Notes: generated from the letters alone by a model not told the origin. Positions 8,410-16,631 are shown, numbered from the stretch's first letter. The stretch: DNA of 64,000 bases from Pseudomonadota bacterium (GCA_018902755.1 JAHIQI010000072.1:1-64000), one strand, 5' to 3'. A program made the numbers and translations.

Positions 8410-8496
8410 TGGTGCCGAAGGGGAGACTCGAACTCCCACACCCGTACGGGTACTAGACCCTGAACCTAGCGCGTCTACCAGTTCCGCCACTTCGGC
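8410..8496 (-). tRNA. tRNA-Leu(CAG)
   Basis: Complete class II tRNA of 87 nt including an encoded CCA. The acceptor arm GCCGAAG pairs with CTTCGGC, with discriminator A. The anticodon loop TTCAGGG gives anticodon CAG, reading CUG. The long variable arm (ACCCGTACGGGT) is typical of leucine tRNAs and the T-loop is GTTCGAGTC. It has its own promoter and terminator. Confidence 0.96.
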
Positions 8497-8551
8497 CAGG
8501 TAAGTCCGCAAAAGCCCTTGAGCCGCGCGAACTTGCTAAACAACAGGGCGA

Positions 8552-8580
8552 AGTCTATAATCACGACCCAAGCTTGTCAA
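8552..8580 (-). promoter_or_regulatory. Sigma-70-type promoter of tRNA-Leu(CAG)
   Basis: On the minus strand TTGACA (8575-8580) is followed by TATAGA 15 bp on, or TAGACT 17 bp on. The tRNA 5' end is about 55 bp downstream. Confidence 0.55.
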
Positions 8581-8642
8581 GTGGGTTTGTGAGCCAAAAA
8601 CGCCCTAATTTTTATCCTGGGGAGAAACGGATCAGAGCGGCC

Positions 8643-9602
8643 ATGCAAGTAGTGATGGGTCTGGAAGAACTAAGGGAGCGCCTCCGTCGGCCGGTGATAA
8701 CCATCGGCAACTTCGACGGGGTGCACCTGGGCCATCAGGCTCTGTTCGCCAAGGCCGTTGAGCGGGCCCAAGCGGTTGAGGGCACCGCTCTGGCGGTGAC
8801 CTTCGAACCCCATCCCATACGGGTGCTGCGTCCGGCGGTGAACCTTCCGCTGATCACCCCCCTGGAGCAGAAGCTGGAGCTGATGGGGCAGCACGGCCTG
8901 GACATGACCCTGTGCCTTCGTTTCGACCAGGACTTCGCCCGCCTGAGCGCCGACGCCTTCGTGGACAAGCTTCTGGTGAGCCGCCTGGGGGCCGCCGAGG
9001 TGGTGGTGGGCTACGACTTCGCCTTTGGTCACAAGGGGTTGGGAGATCTGGACCTACTGCGTTCCAAGGGAGAGCAATGGGGCTTCAAGGTGCACGTGGT
9101 GGGGCCAGTGATCATAGATGACCGCCCGGTAAGCTCCACCAGGGTGCGCCAGGAGGTAGCCGACGGCAACATGGACGCGGCGCGGCGTCTGCTGGGCCGC
9201 CACTACCAGGTGGCCGGGCGGGTGGTGGCCGGGCACGGCCGGGGAGGGCGCCTGCTGGGCTTCCCCACCGCCAACCTGCGGGTCAGCGACGAATTGCTAC
9301 CAGGACCGGGGGTTTACGCGGTACTGGTGGAGATGGTGGACGGCCGTTTTCTCAAAGGTGCCAACAACATCGGCAACAATCCCACCTTTGACGACGGCGC
9401 CTTGAGCGTGGAGACCCACTTGCTGGACTTTGACGGGGACCTCTACGGCCAGGACATTCGCCTGCACTTCGTGGAGCGGCTGCGCGGCGAAAAACGTTTC
9501 GAGTCGGCCGAGGAGCTGAAGACCCAGATCGGGCTGGACATAGCCAGGGCCATCGAGATTTTGGACCCCTGGGCCAGAGCCGGCAACGGAAAGGGAGCCT
9601 AG
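8643..9602 (+). CDS. ribF: Bifunctional riboflavin kinase/FAD synthetase
   Basis: Makes FMN from riboflavin and then FAD from FMN. The N-terminal nucleotidyltransferase domain has TIGNFDGVHLGHQALF (near 19-34) and the second motif VSSTRVRQEV (near 161-170). The C-terminal riboflavin kinase domain has GRLLGFPTANL (near 202-212) and NIGNNPTF (near 240-247). With the start at 8643 it is 319 residues, close to the typical 305-315; an upstream Met at 8574 would add 23 poorly conserved residues. It is followed after two bases by the thioesterase gene. Confidence 0.93.
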   Translation: MQVVMGLEELRERLRRPVITIGNFDGVHLGHQALFAKAVERAQAVEGTALAVTFEPHPIRVLRPAVNLPLITPLEQKLELMGQHGLDMTLCLRFDQDFARLSADAFVDKLLVSRLGAAEVVVGYDFAFGHKGLGDLDLLRSKGEQWGFKVHVVGPVIIDDRPVSSTRVRQEVADGNMDAARRLLGRHYQVAGRVVAGHGRGGRLLGFPTANLRVSDELLPGPGVYAVLVEMVDGRFLKGANNIGNNPTFDDGALSVETHLLDFDGDLYGQDIRLHFVERLRGEKRFESAEELKTQIGLDIARAIEILDPWARAGNGKGA

Positions 9603-9604
9603 CC

Positions 9605-10012
9605 TTGCTGGAAGCATCCTTGGAGCAGGCCATCCTGGAGCGCGTGGCCGCCATCCCCATCGTGGACACCCTGGGCATGCAGGTGCTGGAGCTGGAGCCG
9701 GGACTGTGCCGCATAAAGGTGGCCCGCAAGCCGGCCTATGACGGGGTGTTCGCGTCGTTTCACGGCGGCCTTCTGATGACCGTGGCCGACAGCGCGGCCT
9801 GCTTCGCCATCCTCACCCAGACCGGCCCGGAGGTGAAGCTAACCACCACGGACATGAACATACGCTTTCTGGCCCCGTGCCTGAGCGACCTCACCGTGGA
9901 CGCCCGCACCATCAAGGTGGGGCGCACCATGTGCCCGGTTTCGGTGGAGTTGTTCGACGACGCCGGGACCCTGGTGGCCGTGGCCCAGGTGAACTACATT
10001 CTGCTGAACTGA
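9605..10012 (+). CDS. PaaI-type hotdog-fold thioesterase
   Basis: 135 residues matching the PaaI/4HBT thioesterase family. The hotdog core is seen in FASFHGGLLMTVADSAA (near 49-65) and the following strands TTTDMNIRFLAPC. Members hydrolyse acyl- or aryl-CoA. The start is a TTG at 9605, two bases after the ribF stop, suggesting translational coupling; an internal ATG at 9677 would remove the first helix. Its CoA substrate is unknown, but aryl-CoA would suit a genome with PaaK-like ligases. Confidence 0.75.
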   Translation: MLEASLEQAILERVAAIPIVDTLGMQVLELEPGLCRIKVARKPAYDGVFASFHGGLLMTVADSAACFAILTQTGPEVKLTTTDMNIRFLAPCLSDLTVDARTIKVGRTMCPVSVELFDDAGTLVAVAQVNYILLN

Positions 10013-10028
10013 TTCCCGCCGAAAACAG

Positions 10029-10655
10029 CTACAAGCCCGAAGTGGGCCGCCCGTCCTTGCGGATGCGCCAGAAGTGGTAAAAACTCAGCACCAGGGTGAA
10101 GGCGGGCAGGGCCAGGCAGTGCAGCACGTAAAAGCGCAGCAGGCTGGCCTCGCCCAGGCTGGGCCCGCCCAACAGCAGGCTCTTGAACAGGGGCCCCACC
10201 GCCGGAATCTCTCCCAGCACCCCGGCGGCCACCGTGGCCGCGCCCTGGGTGGCCGCGTCCCAGCGCAACACGTATCCCGACAAGTCCAAGGCCAAGGTCA
10301 GCAGGAGCAGGCCCAGCCCCACCAGCCAGTTGGCGGCGCGGGGCGGTAGGTAGGCCCTGGCGGCCAGAACCCTGGCCAGGTGCAGCAGCAGGGTGATGAC
10401 CATGGCCTGGCCCGCCAGGAAATGCAACCGCCTAAAGAACCAGGCAAAGGGCAGGTCGCCCGCCTCCTGGGCGAAAAAGGCCGCCGCGCCCTGGGGGGTG
10501 GGCACGTAGGAGAACATCAGCACCACCCCGGTGCCTCCCAGCACCAGAAACAGCAGGAAGGACAGGCCGCCCAGGCAAAAGGTGGCCGAAAAGCGGGTGC
10601 GCTCCGGCGGGATGCGCGGCGGGTGGATGTGCTCCAGGAATCCGGGCTTGGCCAT
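10029..10655 (-). CDS. Cytochrome b N-terminal (b6-type) subunit
   Basis: 208-residue membrane protein equivalent to the four-helix haem-binding half of cytochrome b. Two histidine pairs with the classic spacing are visible: LHFLAG...LLLHLAR (about 78 and 92) and LHCLALP...FYHFWR (about 180 and 194), which would ligate the low- and high-potential b haems. It ends after the fourth helix, so quinone chemistry would need the separate subunit IV-like protein encoded at 11503-11868. It lies downstream of the Rieske gene on the same strand, separated by palindromic repeat copy B. Confidence 0.85.
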   Translation of the reverse strand: MAKPGFLEHIHPPRIPPERTRFSATFCLGGLSFLLFLVLGGTGVVLMFSYVPTPQGAAAFFAQEAGDLPFAWFFRRLHFLAGQAMVITLLLHLARVLAARAYLPPRAANWLVGLGLLLLTLALDLSGYVLRWDAATQGAATVAAGVLGEIPAVGPLFKSLLLGGPSLGEASLLRFYVLHCLALPAFTLVLSFYHFWRIRKDGRPTSGL

Positions 10656-10689
10656 TTTTTAGCCCTGATATTTCATGAAGGCTGGGCGT

Positions 10690-10814
10690 CCGGCTGCGCC
10701 AGCCACCGGCATACTGCGTTGCAGACTGCGCTCGGGCCTCGACGTAGCTGAAATTGCTACGCCTGCGGCCCTCGCTGGCCTGACGCCTAATCTGCCGGCG
10801 GCTGGCTGTGCCGG
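10690..10814. repeat. Palindromic intergenic repeat, copy B
   Basis: A 125-bp imperfect palindrome in the gap between the Rieske and cytochrome b genes. Its ends are CCGGCTGCGCCAGCCACCGG and CCGGCGGCTGGCTGTGCCGG, which are inverted copies. Inside is a perfect hairpin CGTAGC/GCTACG (around 10743-10761). Block order and much of the sequence match copy A at 2312-2426. Confidence 0.6.
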
Positions 10815-10921
10815 AGCCTGGTACAAGCCGCACACAGAAATGATGTGTTCTTTTTTCATAAAGGACCGCATGAAAACTAACTCGTGGGTCGTCGTCGCCC
10901 AGTCTTCACGAAACATCCGGG

Positions 10922-11395
10922 CTAGGCCTTCAAGCGGGTGGCCGGATCCACCGGCTGGCCGGGAAAGGCCACCAGCTTGCCGCCGGTGACCTTGAGGGCC
11001 ACGTGGCTGAGGCCCTTGGGGGCCGGGCCGGAGAGGCGCTCGCCGTTCAGGGCGAAGCCCGAGCCGTGGCAGGGGCACAGAAAGCGGTCCTGCTTTTGGT
11101 GCCAGGCCGGGCGGCAGCCCAGATGGGGGCATACCAGGCTCAGGGCGAAGTAGCCCCCCGCGTCGCGGGCCAGGGCCACCGGGCCTTGATCCCTGGCCTG
11201 GCCCACTGCCAAGCCGCCGGGCTGGCCCAGCTCCACCGGCTGGGGCTGGGACGCGCCGCCCCCGGAGCTGACCAAACGCAGCACCGCCCCCAGGCCCAGG
11301 CCCACCGCGCCCACCAAGGACAGCCAGATGGCTCCGTAGAGCACCTTGAGCACGCCTCTGCGGCTGGGTTTGCTTATGCTTTGGGGGTGGGGCAA
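10922..11395 (-). CDS. Rieske [2Fe-2S] iron-sulfur protein
   Basis: Electron-transfer subunit of a quinol:cytochrome oxidoreductase. It has an N-terminal membrane anchor (VLKVLYGAIWLSLVGAVGLG) and the two Rieske boxes CPHLGC and CPCHGSGF, giving two Cys and two His cluster ligands plus the two disulfide cysteines. I prefer the TTG at 11395, preceded by AGGAGG four bases upstream, giving 157 residues; an in-frame ATG at 11464 lacks a ribosome-binding site and would overlap the divergent promoter region. The subunit IV-like gene diverges immediately upstream. Confidence 0.85.
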   Translation of the reverse strand: MPHPQSISKPSRRGVLKVLYGAIWLSLVGAVGLGLGAVLRLVSSGGGASQPQPVELGQPGGLAVGQARDQGPVALARDAGGYFALSLVCPHLGCRPAWHQKQDRFLCPCHGSGFALNGERLSGPAPKGLSHVALKVTGGKLVAFPGQPVDPATRLKA

Positions 11396-11502
11396 GGGGC
11401 CTCCTGTGCGGGGGTGAGATGGCCAAACATCTCTAAAATTTATACCACAGCCCATCGTCGGCAACGCTTGTGCCCACCGGCGAGGCGGGCTAAAATTCAG
11501 GC

Positions 11503-11868
11503 ATGAGCGAATCCACCCGGGGCAACCTGATCAAGAAAGAGGGGCTGGCCAGCCTCTGTGCCCTGGCCCTGTTGGGTCTGGCCGCGGTGTTCTATCCCCT
11601 GGCCCCGGTGGCCGTGGGGCCTTCCGAGCACGCCCAGGCTCCCTGGATCTTCATTGGCCTGCAAGAGCTGCTGCGTTGGTTGCCGGTGAGCGTGGGAGGC
11701 CTGCTGTTGCCCGCCCTGGGCCTGGCCCTCCTGGCCGCCTTGCCTTGGCTGACCAAACGGCCCGGCCCGGCGCTGTCAGCCTACACCCGGCCCAGCCCCC
11801 TGGACCTGGCCGCCTGGGCGGTGCTTCTGGCCTGGGCGGGCCTCACCTGGTGGGGCCTGGGTTCCTGA
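11503..11868 (+). CDS. Cytochrome b C-terminal (subunit IV-like) membrane protein
   Basis: 121 residues with three hydrophobic segments. The stretch APWIFIGLQELLRWLP (near 48-63) resembles the conserved PEWY-type segment of cytochrome b subunit IV as found in split bc complexes of anaerobes (known form APWYFLGLQELL); here the tyrosine is Ile. It would complete the split cytochrome b by providing part of the quinol-oxidation site. Oddly it is on the opposite strand to the Rieske, cytochrome b and multihaem genes between which it sits. Its 3' end overlaps the multihaem gene end by 26 bp tail to tail. Confidence 0.65.
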   Translation: MSESTRGNLIKKEGLASLCALALLGLAAVFYPLAPVAVGPSEHAQAPWIFIGLQELLRWLPVSVGGLLLPALGLALLAALPWLTKRPGPALSAYTRPSPLDLAAWAVLLAWAGLTWWGLGS

Positions 11869-13654
11869 GGGCCCAGTCCTCTTCCATCGCCTTGAGCAAC
11901 CACCTTTTATACTTCTTGCCCGGATGCAGCAGGCGGCGCAACTCCTCGCGGTTGTAGGGCCGGGATTCGTCCACCAGAAAGGCCTGCAAGGCCCGCCCCT
12001 GGTCATCCACCACCTTGGTCCAGCCGCCGTGCATGGCGATGCCTTCCGCGCCGGGCAGCCACAGCTCCGGTGCCAGTTTGGATGTTGCCTGGCCCTTTTC
12101 TTTTTCCCGCGCAAAAGTGAGCCCCAGGCCCAGGGCCCGGGCCGAGCCGTGGCAGTCCGCGCAGCCCACCGTGGCTCGCGCCGTGGTGTGGGGGTTCCAG
12201 GGCGTCACCCCCAGGCCCGGCGAAGGCACCTGGGCCTGTGTGGTCAGCTTGCCGCTGGGGTCCATCAGGGTGAGCACGTACTGGTAGCGGGGGCTGAGCA
12301 GGTAGGTGAGCCCCTCCGGCCCCAGGCCGTACACCCGCCACTCCTGACGCCTGAACCAAGGAGAAAGCAACCACACGCCCAGGCCCATCTTGCCGGTTAG
12401 ATAGTCGCGGGTCTGGGGAGGGCTGTTGTACTGGGTCGCGTTGAATAGGGCCTTGTTCAAAAGCTCGAACACCTGGGGATCGCCCTGGGCGGCTATGGGC
12501 GCGTGCAGCCCGTAGTCGGGGCGGGTTTCCAAGAGCACCTGCATGCCCCAGGCTCCAGGGTTGTAGGAGGCGTGGCAGGCGTGGCAGGCCACCTTGCCGT
12601 GTTCGACGACGCGGTGGGCCGCCGGAGCCTTCGTTCCACTGGCGATCAGGGGCACCGGCCGCGATTTGCCGTCCAGCTTGCCGGTGAGGATCAGTTCGCC
12701 GCCGCGCCAGGCGAGGTTGTTCAGGGGCGCGCCGTGGGTGGTGGCGGGCGAACGCGGAGGCTTTTTGTCAAGGCCGCCGTGGCAGGAGGAGCAGCGCAGG
12801 CCCACGTGGTCCAGCCCGGAGGTGCGCAGGCGGCCGTCACCCATCACCTCGCTGCGGGGATGGCAATCCACACAACCCAGGCCAGCCTGGTAGTGCAGGT
12901 CCGGGCGCATGGGCCGCCACGCCCGGTCCTGGATCAGCTCCGGCTGGCCGCGCCGGGTGTCCAGGAAGCGGGCCAAAACCACTGCGTCCCTGGGGGTGCG
13001 CCCGGCAAATTCCGCCCCGGCTCCGCATCCGGAATGGCAGGTCAGGCACTGGCTCACCGGCACCTTCTTGGTCAGGCCGTGGCCCTGGGGCGGGCGGCCC
13101 TGGGTGTCGTAGGGCCGGTGGCAGGCGGCGCAGCCCGCCGCCCGGCGCGCGCCCTGGGTGTACGCGCCCTTGTCCCACAGATGGCAGCGCAGACAGCGGC
13201 GGCGCAGGAAGTCGTCAACCGGTTTGCCGTTCACCTCGGGGTCGGGCATGGCCACCAGCGGGTCTGTTTCGCGAATCGTGAACTGGGGGTCCGGCGAGGT
13301 CTGGGCTCCCCACAGATAGCGGGTGTGGGCGATTAGTCCCATGTTGGTGGCCATGGGCGAGCGCTTGACCTTTTCCGTCCAGCCCTGGTGGCAGGAGCCG
13401 CAGGCCCGCTGGGCCTGGTCCAGGGCCGAGGGGTTTTTCACCATGCCCTTGTGGGCCGCGTTGCCCTCCTTGGCCTGGCCGTCGCCCAGATGGCAGCGGG
13501 TGCAGGCGATGGTGTGCCCTTGGCCCGCCGGGGGCATGGGAGCCGAGAACTTGGGGTGGCAGGACACGCAGCCGGGGTCCTGCGGCGTAGTGGCCGCCGC
13601 CACGGGCAGGACCAGGCCCAAGGCCAGGGCCAGTATGAGCAGCAGCTTTTTCAT
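11843..13654 (-). CDS. Periplasmic decahaem cytochrome c
   Basis: 603 residues with a cleavable signal peptide (LLLILALALGLVLPVAAA). I count ten CXXCH haem-binding motifs: CVSCH, CTRCH, CGSCH, CLRCH, CAACH, CLTCH, CVDCH, CSSCH, CHACH and CADCH. The start overlaps the stop of the upstream multihaem gene (ATGA), so the two are translationally coupled. Its C-terminal region (PHTTARATVGCADCHG, then a DESRPYNREELRRLL segment) is clearly homologous to that of the upstream cytochrome but lacks the last haem motif. Likely accepts electrons from the neighbouring Rieske/cytochrome b module and passes them to periplasmic partners. Confidence 0.88.
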   Translation of the reverse strand: MKKLLLILALALGLVLPVAAATTPQDPGCVSCHPKFSAPMPPAGQGHTIACTRCHLGDGQAKEGNAAHKGMVKNPSALDQAQRACGSCHQGWTEKVKRSPMATNMGLIAHTRYLWGAQTSPDPQFTIRETDPLVAMPDPEVNGKPVDDFLRRRCLRCHLWDKGAYTQGARRAAGCAACHRPYDTQGRPPQGHGLTKKVPVSQCLTCHSGCGAGAEFAGRTPRDAVVLARFLDTRRGQPELIQDRAWRPMRPDLHYQAGLGCVDCHPRSEVMGDGRLRTSGLDHVGLRCSSCHGGLDKKPPRSPATTHGAPLNNLAWRGGELILTGKLDGKSRPVPLIASGTKAPAAHRVVEHGKVACHACHASYNPGAWGMQVLLETRPDYGLHAPIAAQGDPQVFELLNKALFNATQYNSPPQTRDYLTGKMGLGVWLLSPWFRRQEWRVYGLGPEGLTYLLSPRYQYVLTLMDPSGKLTTQAQVPSPGLGVTPWNPHTTARATVGCADCHGSARALGLGLTFAREKEKGQATSKLAPELWLPGAEGIAMHGGWTKVVDDQGRALQAFLVDESRPYNREELRRLLHPGKKYKRWLLKAMEEDWALRNPGPTR

Positions 13655-15837
13655 CGGAGGGCCTTGGCTTCCATGAGCTTGTGCTTGGCCTCCAGGTCCC
13701 CGCCCGGCGAGACGCGTCGCCAGGCCTTGGCCGGGTCGGCCAGCACCGGATCGTCCGGCTTGCGGTGGCAGGGCAGGCAGCGGCCAAAGGCCAGCACCCG
13801 GCGCAGCTCCTGAGCGTTCAAGGGCCGGGATCCTTCATGGGTCTGGCCCTGCAGGGGGCGGCCCTTTTCATCCACCAGGGTCTCCCAGTCGGCGGGGAAA
13901 CCTACGCCCTTGAGGTCGGACAGGGGAATGGCGGTCAGCCCGCCCAAGGGCCGGGGGCCGCCGCCCAGGCCCAGGGCCTTGCCGCTCTGGTGGCAGGCCT
14001 CGCAGGGCCGCACCTCGCTGCGGGTGGTGTGGGGGCTGATGGGCGTGGTCACGATGCTGTTCTTGATGATTGCCGGCCGGGGCTGCTCCAGGACGTGGCC
14101 GGGTACTGGGGTGCCGGTGCCGTCCAGGGCGGTGTAGACCACCTGACAGCCGGGAACGAAAGGCCGCACCTTGCCCGAGGAGTCCACCCCCAGCACCGGG
14201 TCGGAAAAGCGGTATTGGTCGCGGCTTTCTTGCCAAACGCCGGGGGTGTCCTTGCCCGCCGCGTAGTTCCACATGCTTCCCGTGGCCCTGCGGTAGTCGT
14301 GGCAGCCGTAGCACTGGGGAGTCCAGCGGCTGTGACAGGCCTGGCAGGCCAGGCGCTGGTGGCCGGGCTGGCGGTGGCGCGGGTCGCCGCTGACCTGGGG
14401 CAGGGGATGCGCCTTGCCCGGCTGGCTGCGCGACAAGAGCATCAGCTTGCCGCCTTGGCGGCGCAGGTTGCTCAGGGGGCGGCCCTTGGCGCTCAAGACC
14501 AGCTGGTCCTCGCGGGTGAGGGCCGGGCCCTTCTTGAGGGGGCCAGAGGCGGCCTCGTAATTGGCGTAGTCGTCCGGCGGCCCCAGGCGGGGCGGGCCCT
14601 CGGCGCTGCCGTGACATGTGGCGCAGGTCACCTCGGTCTGGAAGCGCATGCGGCCGTAGAGGCGGCCGTCGCCCATCACCTCCCGCCCGCTGTGGCAGTC
14701 CACGCAGGTCATTCCCTTGGCCCGGTGCGCGTCGGGCAGCAACTGGTGTACCCCTCGCCCGCCGCTGAGCGCCTGGCTGGGGTGGCCGTTGGGCCAGGGG
14801 GTGCGTCCGTTCTCGTCCTCCACCCAGCCCCGATAATTGAGCCCCAGACGGCCCGAGCGGTTGTGGCAGCGCAGGCAGTTGTCCTCGGGCGGGGTCTCGT
14901 GCAGCCAGTGATACGAGGCGTGGTGGGTGTCGTCGCGGTTCAGGCTGGCGTCCTGGCCCAGATAGCGGCCCGAGGGGTCCCGGCTGCCGTGGCAGGCCAC
15001 GCATCCCTGTCCGTGCACCGAAAGCCCGGCCTGGCGCGAGGCCCTGAGATGGCAGCGGGCGCAGAACTTGTTCCACTGATCGTCAGCCACCTGGGCGGGG
15101 TTCGGGCCCGCCGGAGGCCCGGCAGGGATCATTAGCAGAGAGGCCAGGGTGTGGGGCGGGGCAGGGGAGGGCCGGAGCGGGTCGCTGATGGCGGCGGTGG
15201 CCATCTGGGCGGTGAAGCTGTTCTGCGCTCCCCAGGCCACCCGCAGGCTGGTTATGACCCCGGTCATGGTGGCCATGATGGTGCGCTCCACCCGGTAGAT
15301 CATGTCCGCCGCCTGGTTTTCGCGCCCGGTATGGCAGCGCCCCACCGCCGCGCCGCGCCCCCCGCAGGAGGCACGGGTAAAGGCCAGGTCGCTGGGGTTG
15401 CGCCCGCCGATGAGCCCCTGGTGGGCCTGCGCCTTGGTCAGGGCCAGGCCCTGGCCGCCGTGGCAGGCCACGCAGCCCATGGCCTCCACCGGGTGGGAAG
15501 GGCTGATCTGCTCCAGGCCCTGGTGGCAGGTGAGGCAGCGCTCGGGTTGACCAAAGGCGCTGGGGGTCACCTCCACCACCCTGGGCGGCTGGGAGGCCGC
15601 CTCACGGGCCCGGAAGGCGGCCCGCTCCGGGGCCATGCCCGCAGCCAGGAGTTGGCTCTTGAGTAGCTCGCCCCGCGCCCGGTTTATGGCCGCCACTTCC
15701 TTTTGCCAGGGGCGCTCCCCCTGGGCCCACCAAGCCAGCACCAGCGAGGCGCACAGGGCCGCCCCGGCCAGGGCGAAGGCCAGGGGCCAGGCCAGGCGGC
15801 GGTGGGCGCGCGGAGCTTTTGACTCGCTGTGGGCCAT
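13651..15837 (-). CDS. Membrane-anchored multihaem cytochrome c (11 CXXCH plus one CX9CH)
   Basis: 728 residues. An N-terminal hydrophobic helix (about 15-37) without an obvious cleavage site suggests a signal anchor. Eleven CXXCH motifs are present (CLTCH, CVACH, CARCH, CVACH, CLRCH, CVDCH, CATCH, CQACH, CYGCH, CEACH, CLPCH). In addition CGGRGAAVGRCH near residue 157 has the shape of a haem motif with nine residues between the cysteines; in the paralogous downstream cytochrome the aligned position is a normal CGSCH before the shared MAT..G.........WGAQ block. Probably the quinol-complex-linked electron conduit. First gene of the two-cytochrome operon. Confidence 0.86.
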   Translation of the reverse strand: MAHSESKAPRAHRRLAWPLAFALAGAALCASLVLAWWAQGERPWQKEVAAINRARGELLKSQLLAAGMAPERAAFRAREAASQPPRVVEVTPSAFGQPERCLTCHQGLEQISPSHPVEAMGCVACHGGQGLALTKAQAHQGLIGGRNPSDLAFTRASCGGRGAAVGRCHTGRENQAADMIYRVERTIMATMTGVITSLRVAWGAQNSFTAQMATAAISDPLRPSPAPPHTLASLLMIPAGPPAGPNPAQVADDQWNKFCARCHLRASRQAGLSVHGQGCVACHGSRDPSGRYLGQDASLNRDDTHHASYHWLHETPPEDNCLRCHNRSGRLGLNYRGWVEDENGRTPWPNGHPSQALSGGRGVHQLLPDAHRAKGMTCVDCHSGREVMGDGRLYGRMRFQTEVTCATCHGSAEGPPRLGPPDDYANYEAASGPLKKGPALTREDQLVLSAKGRPLSNLRRQGGKLMLLSRSQPGKAHPLPQVSGDPRHRQPGHQRLACQACHSRWTPQCYGCHDYRRATGSMWNYAAGKDTPGVWQESRDQYRFSDPVLGVDSSGKVRPFVPGCQVVYTALDGTGTPVPGHVLEQPRPAIIKNSIVTTPISPHTTRSEVRPCEACHQSGKALGLGGGPRPLGGLTAIPLSDLKGVGFPADWETLVDEKGRPLQGQTHEGSRPLNAQELRRVLAFGRCLPCHRKPDDPVLADPAKAWRRVSPGGDLEAKHKLMEAKALR

Positions 15838-15877
15838 GGGTTAGGCTACTCCCAGGCAACAACCTGGAGGGGCGGAC

Positions 15878-16273
15878 ATGAATGAGCAGTTAACGCAACT
15901 GGCCGAGGCCATGCGCCGAGAGATAAAAGACATCCCCCAGACCATGCGTCAGGAAGCGGTGATTCGTCAAGCCTTGGTGTGCCTTGTCTACCAGGCGGTC
16001 AAACAGATGGGGCTAATCCCCCTGGCCGGCTGGAAGCCGCCTCGCTCCACTCGGGAGGGCCTGGACCTGGTGGGGGTGGACGACTCAGGCGAGCTGCCTC
16101 GGGTGCGGATCGCCTTTGTGATTGACCTTCTGGTGGAGCTTCCCCGGCTCAAGGCCCTGGAGTGGGTGGACTGCGAGGACAAGATCGTGGTCAGCTTCAG
16201 CGAGCGGGCCGACAAGGTTCAGCAGTCGTCGTTTTTCCTCACCAAGGCCCACACCCACCTTAAGCTTTACTAG
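15878..16273 (+). CDS. Conserved hypothetical protein, 131 aa
   Basis: Not recognised. The N-terminal third is helical and charged. The rest alternates short hydrophobic strands (VRIAFVIDLLVELP) with charged turns, suggesting a small alpha/beta cytoplasmic protein. The start is preceded by CTGGAGGGGCGGAC, a good ribosome-binding site, and codon use matches the neighbours. It diverges from the cytochrome operon and ends just before a bidirectional terminator. Confidence 0.6.
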   Translation: MNEQLTQLAEAMRREIKDIPQTMRQEAVIRQALVCLVYQAVKQMGLIPLAGWKPPRSTREGLDLVGVDDSGELPRVRIAFVIDLLVELPRLKALEWVDCEDKIVVSFSERADKVQQSSFFLTKAHTHLKLY

Positions 16274-16295
16274 GCCCCCCCGGAGCCCAGGCAAA

Positions 16296-16329
16296 AACGA
16301 GGGCCGGTCCACGAGGACCGGCCCTTCGC
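16296..16329. terminator. Bidirectional intrinsic terminator
   Basis: Perfect 10-bp stem GGGCCGGTCC/GGACCGGCCC (16301-16310, 16315-16324) with a 4-base loop. The minus strand continues into TCGTTTTTG, so it mainly serves tusA; the plus strand has TTCGCTC. Confidence 0.85.
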
Positions 16330-16350
16330 TCGTCACGGGCGTGGGCCCGC

Positions 16351-16587
16351 TTAGGCCTTTTTCAGGAAAAAGCTGATGTAGCCGTCCTTTTGCTCTTCGC
16401 CCAGGAACTCGTCGCCCGAGCGCTCGGTGAAGGCGGGAAGGTCGTTGCGCGTGCCGGGGTCGGTGCCCTGGATCTCCAGGATCTGGCCGGACTTGAGGGT
16501 TTTCATGATCTTTTTGGTCTTGAGGATGGGCATGGGGCAGCTCAAGCCGCGTGCATCCAGCACCTCATCAGGCGTCCATTCGGCCAT
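16351..16587 (-). CDS. tusA: TusA-family sulfurtransferase
   Basis: 78-residue sulfur carrier. The family cysteine is in RGLSCPMPILKTKK near residue 17, where it would hold a persulfide. It follows the YedE-type transporter gene by 44 bp on the same strand. This pairing is common and suggests that sulfur imported as thiosulfate or a related species is handed to TusA for tRNA thiolation, cofactor or dissimilatory sulfur metabolism. The start follows AAAGGAGAGACTAGC. Confidence 0.9.
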   Translation of the reverse strand: MAEWTPDEVLDARGLSCPMPILKTKKIMKTLKSGQILEIQGTDPGTRNDLPAFTERSGDEFLGEEQKDGYISFFLKKA

Positions 16588-16631
16588 GCTAGTCTCTCCT
16601 TTTTGGTGGTTACCTATTAAATCGCTATGCC

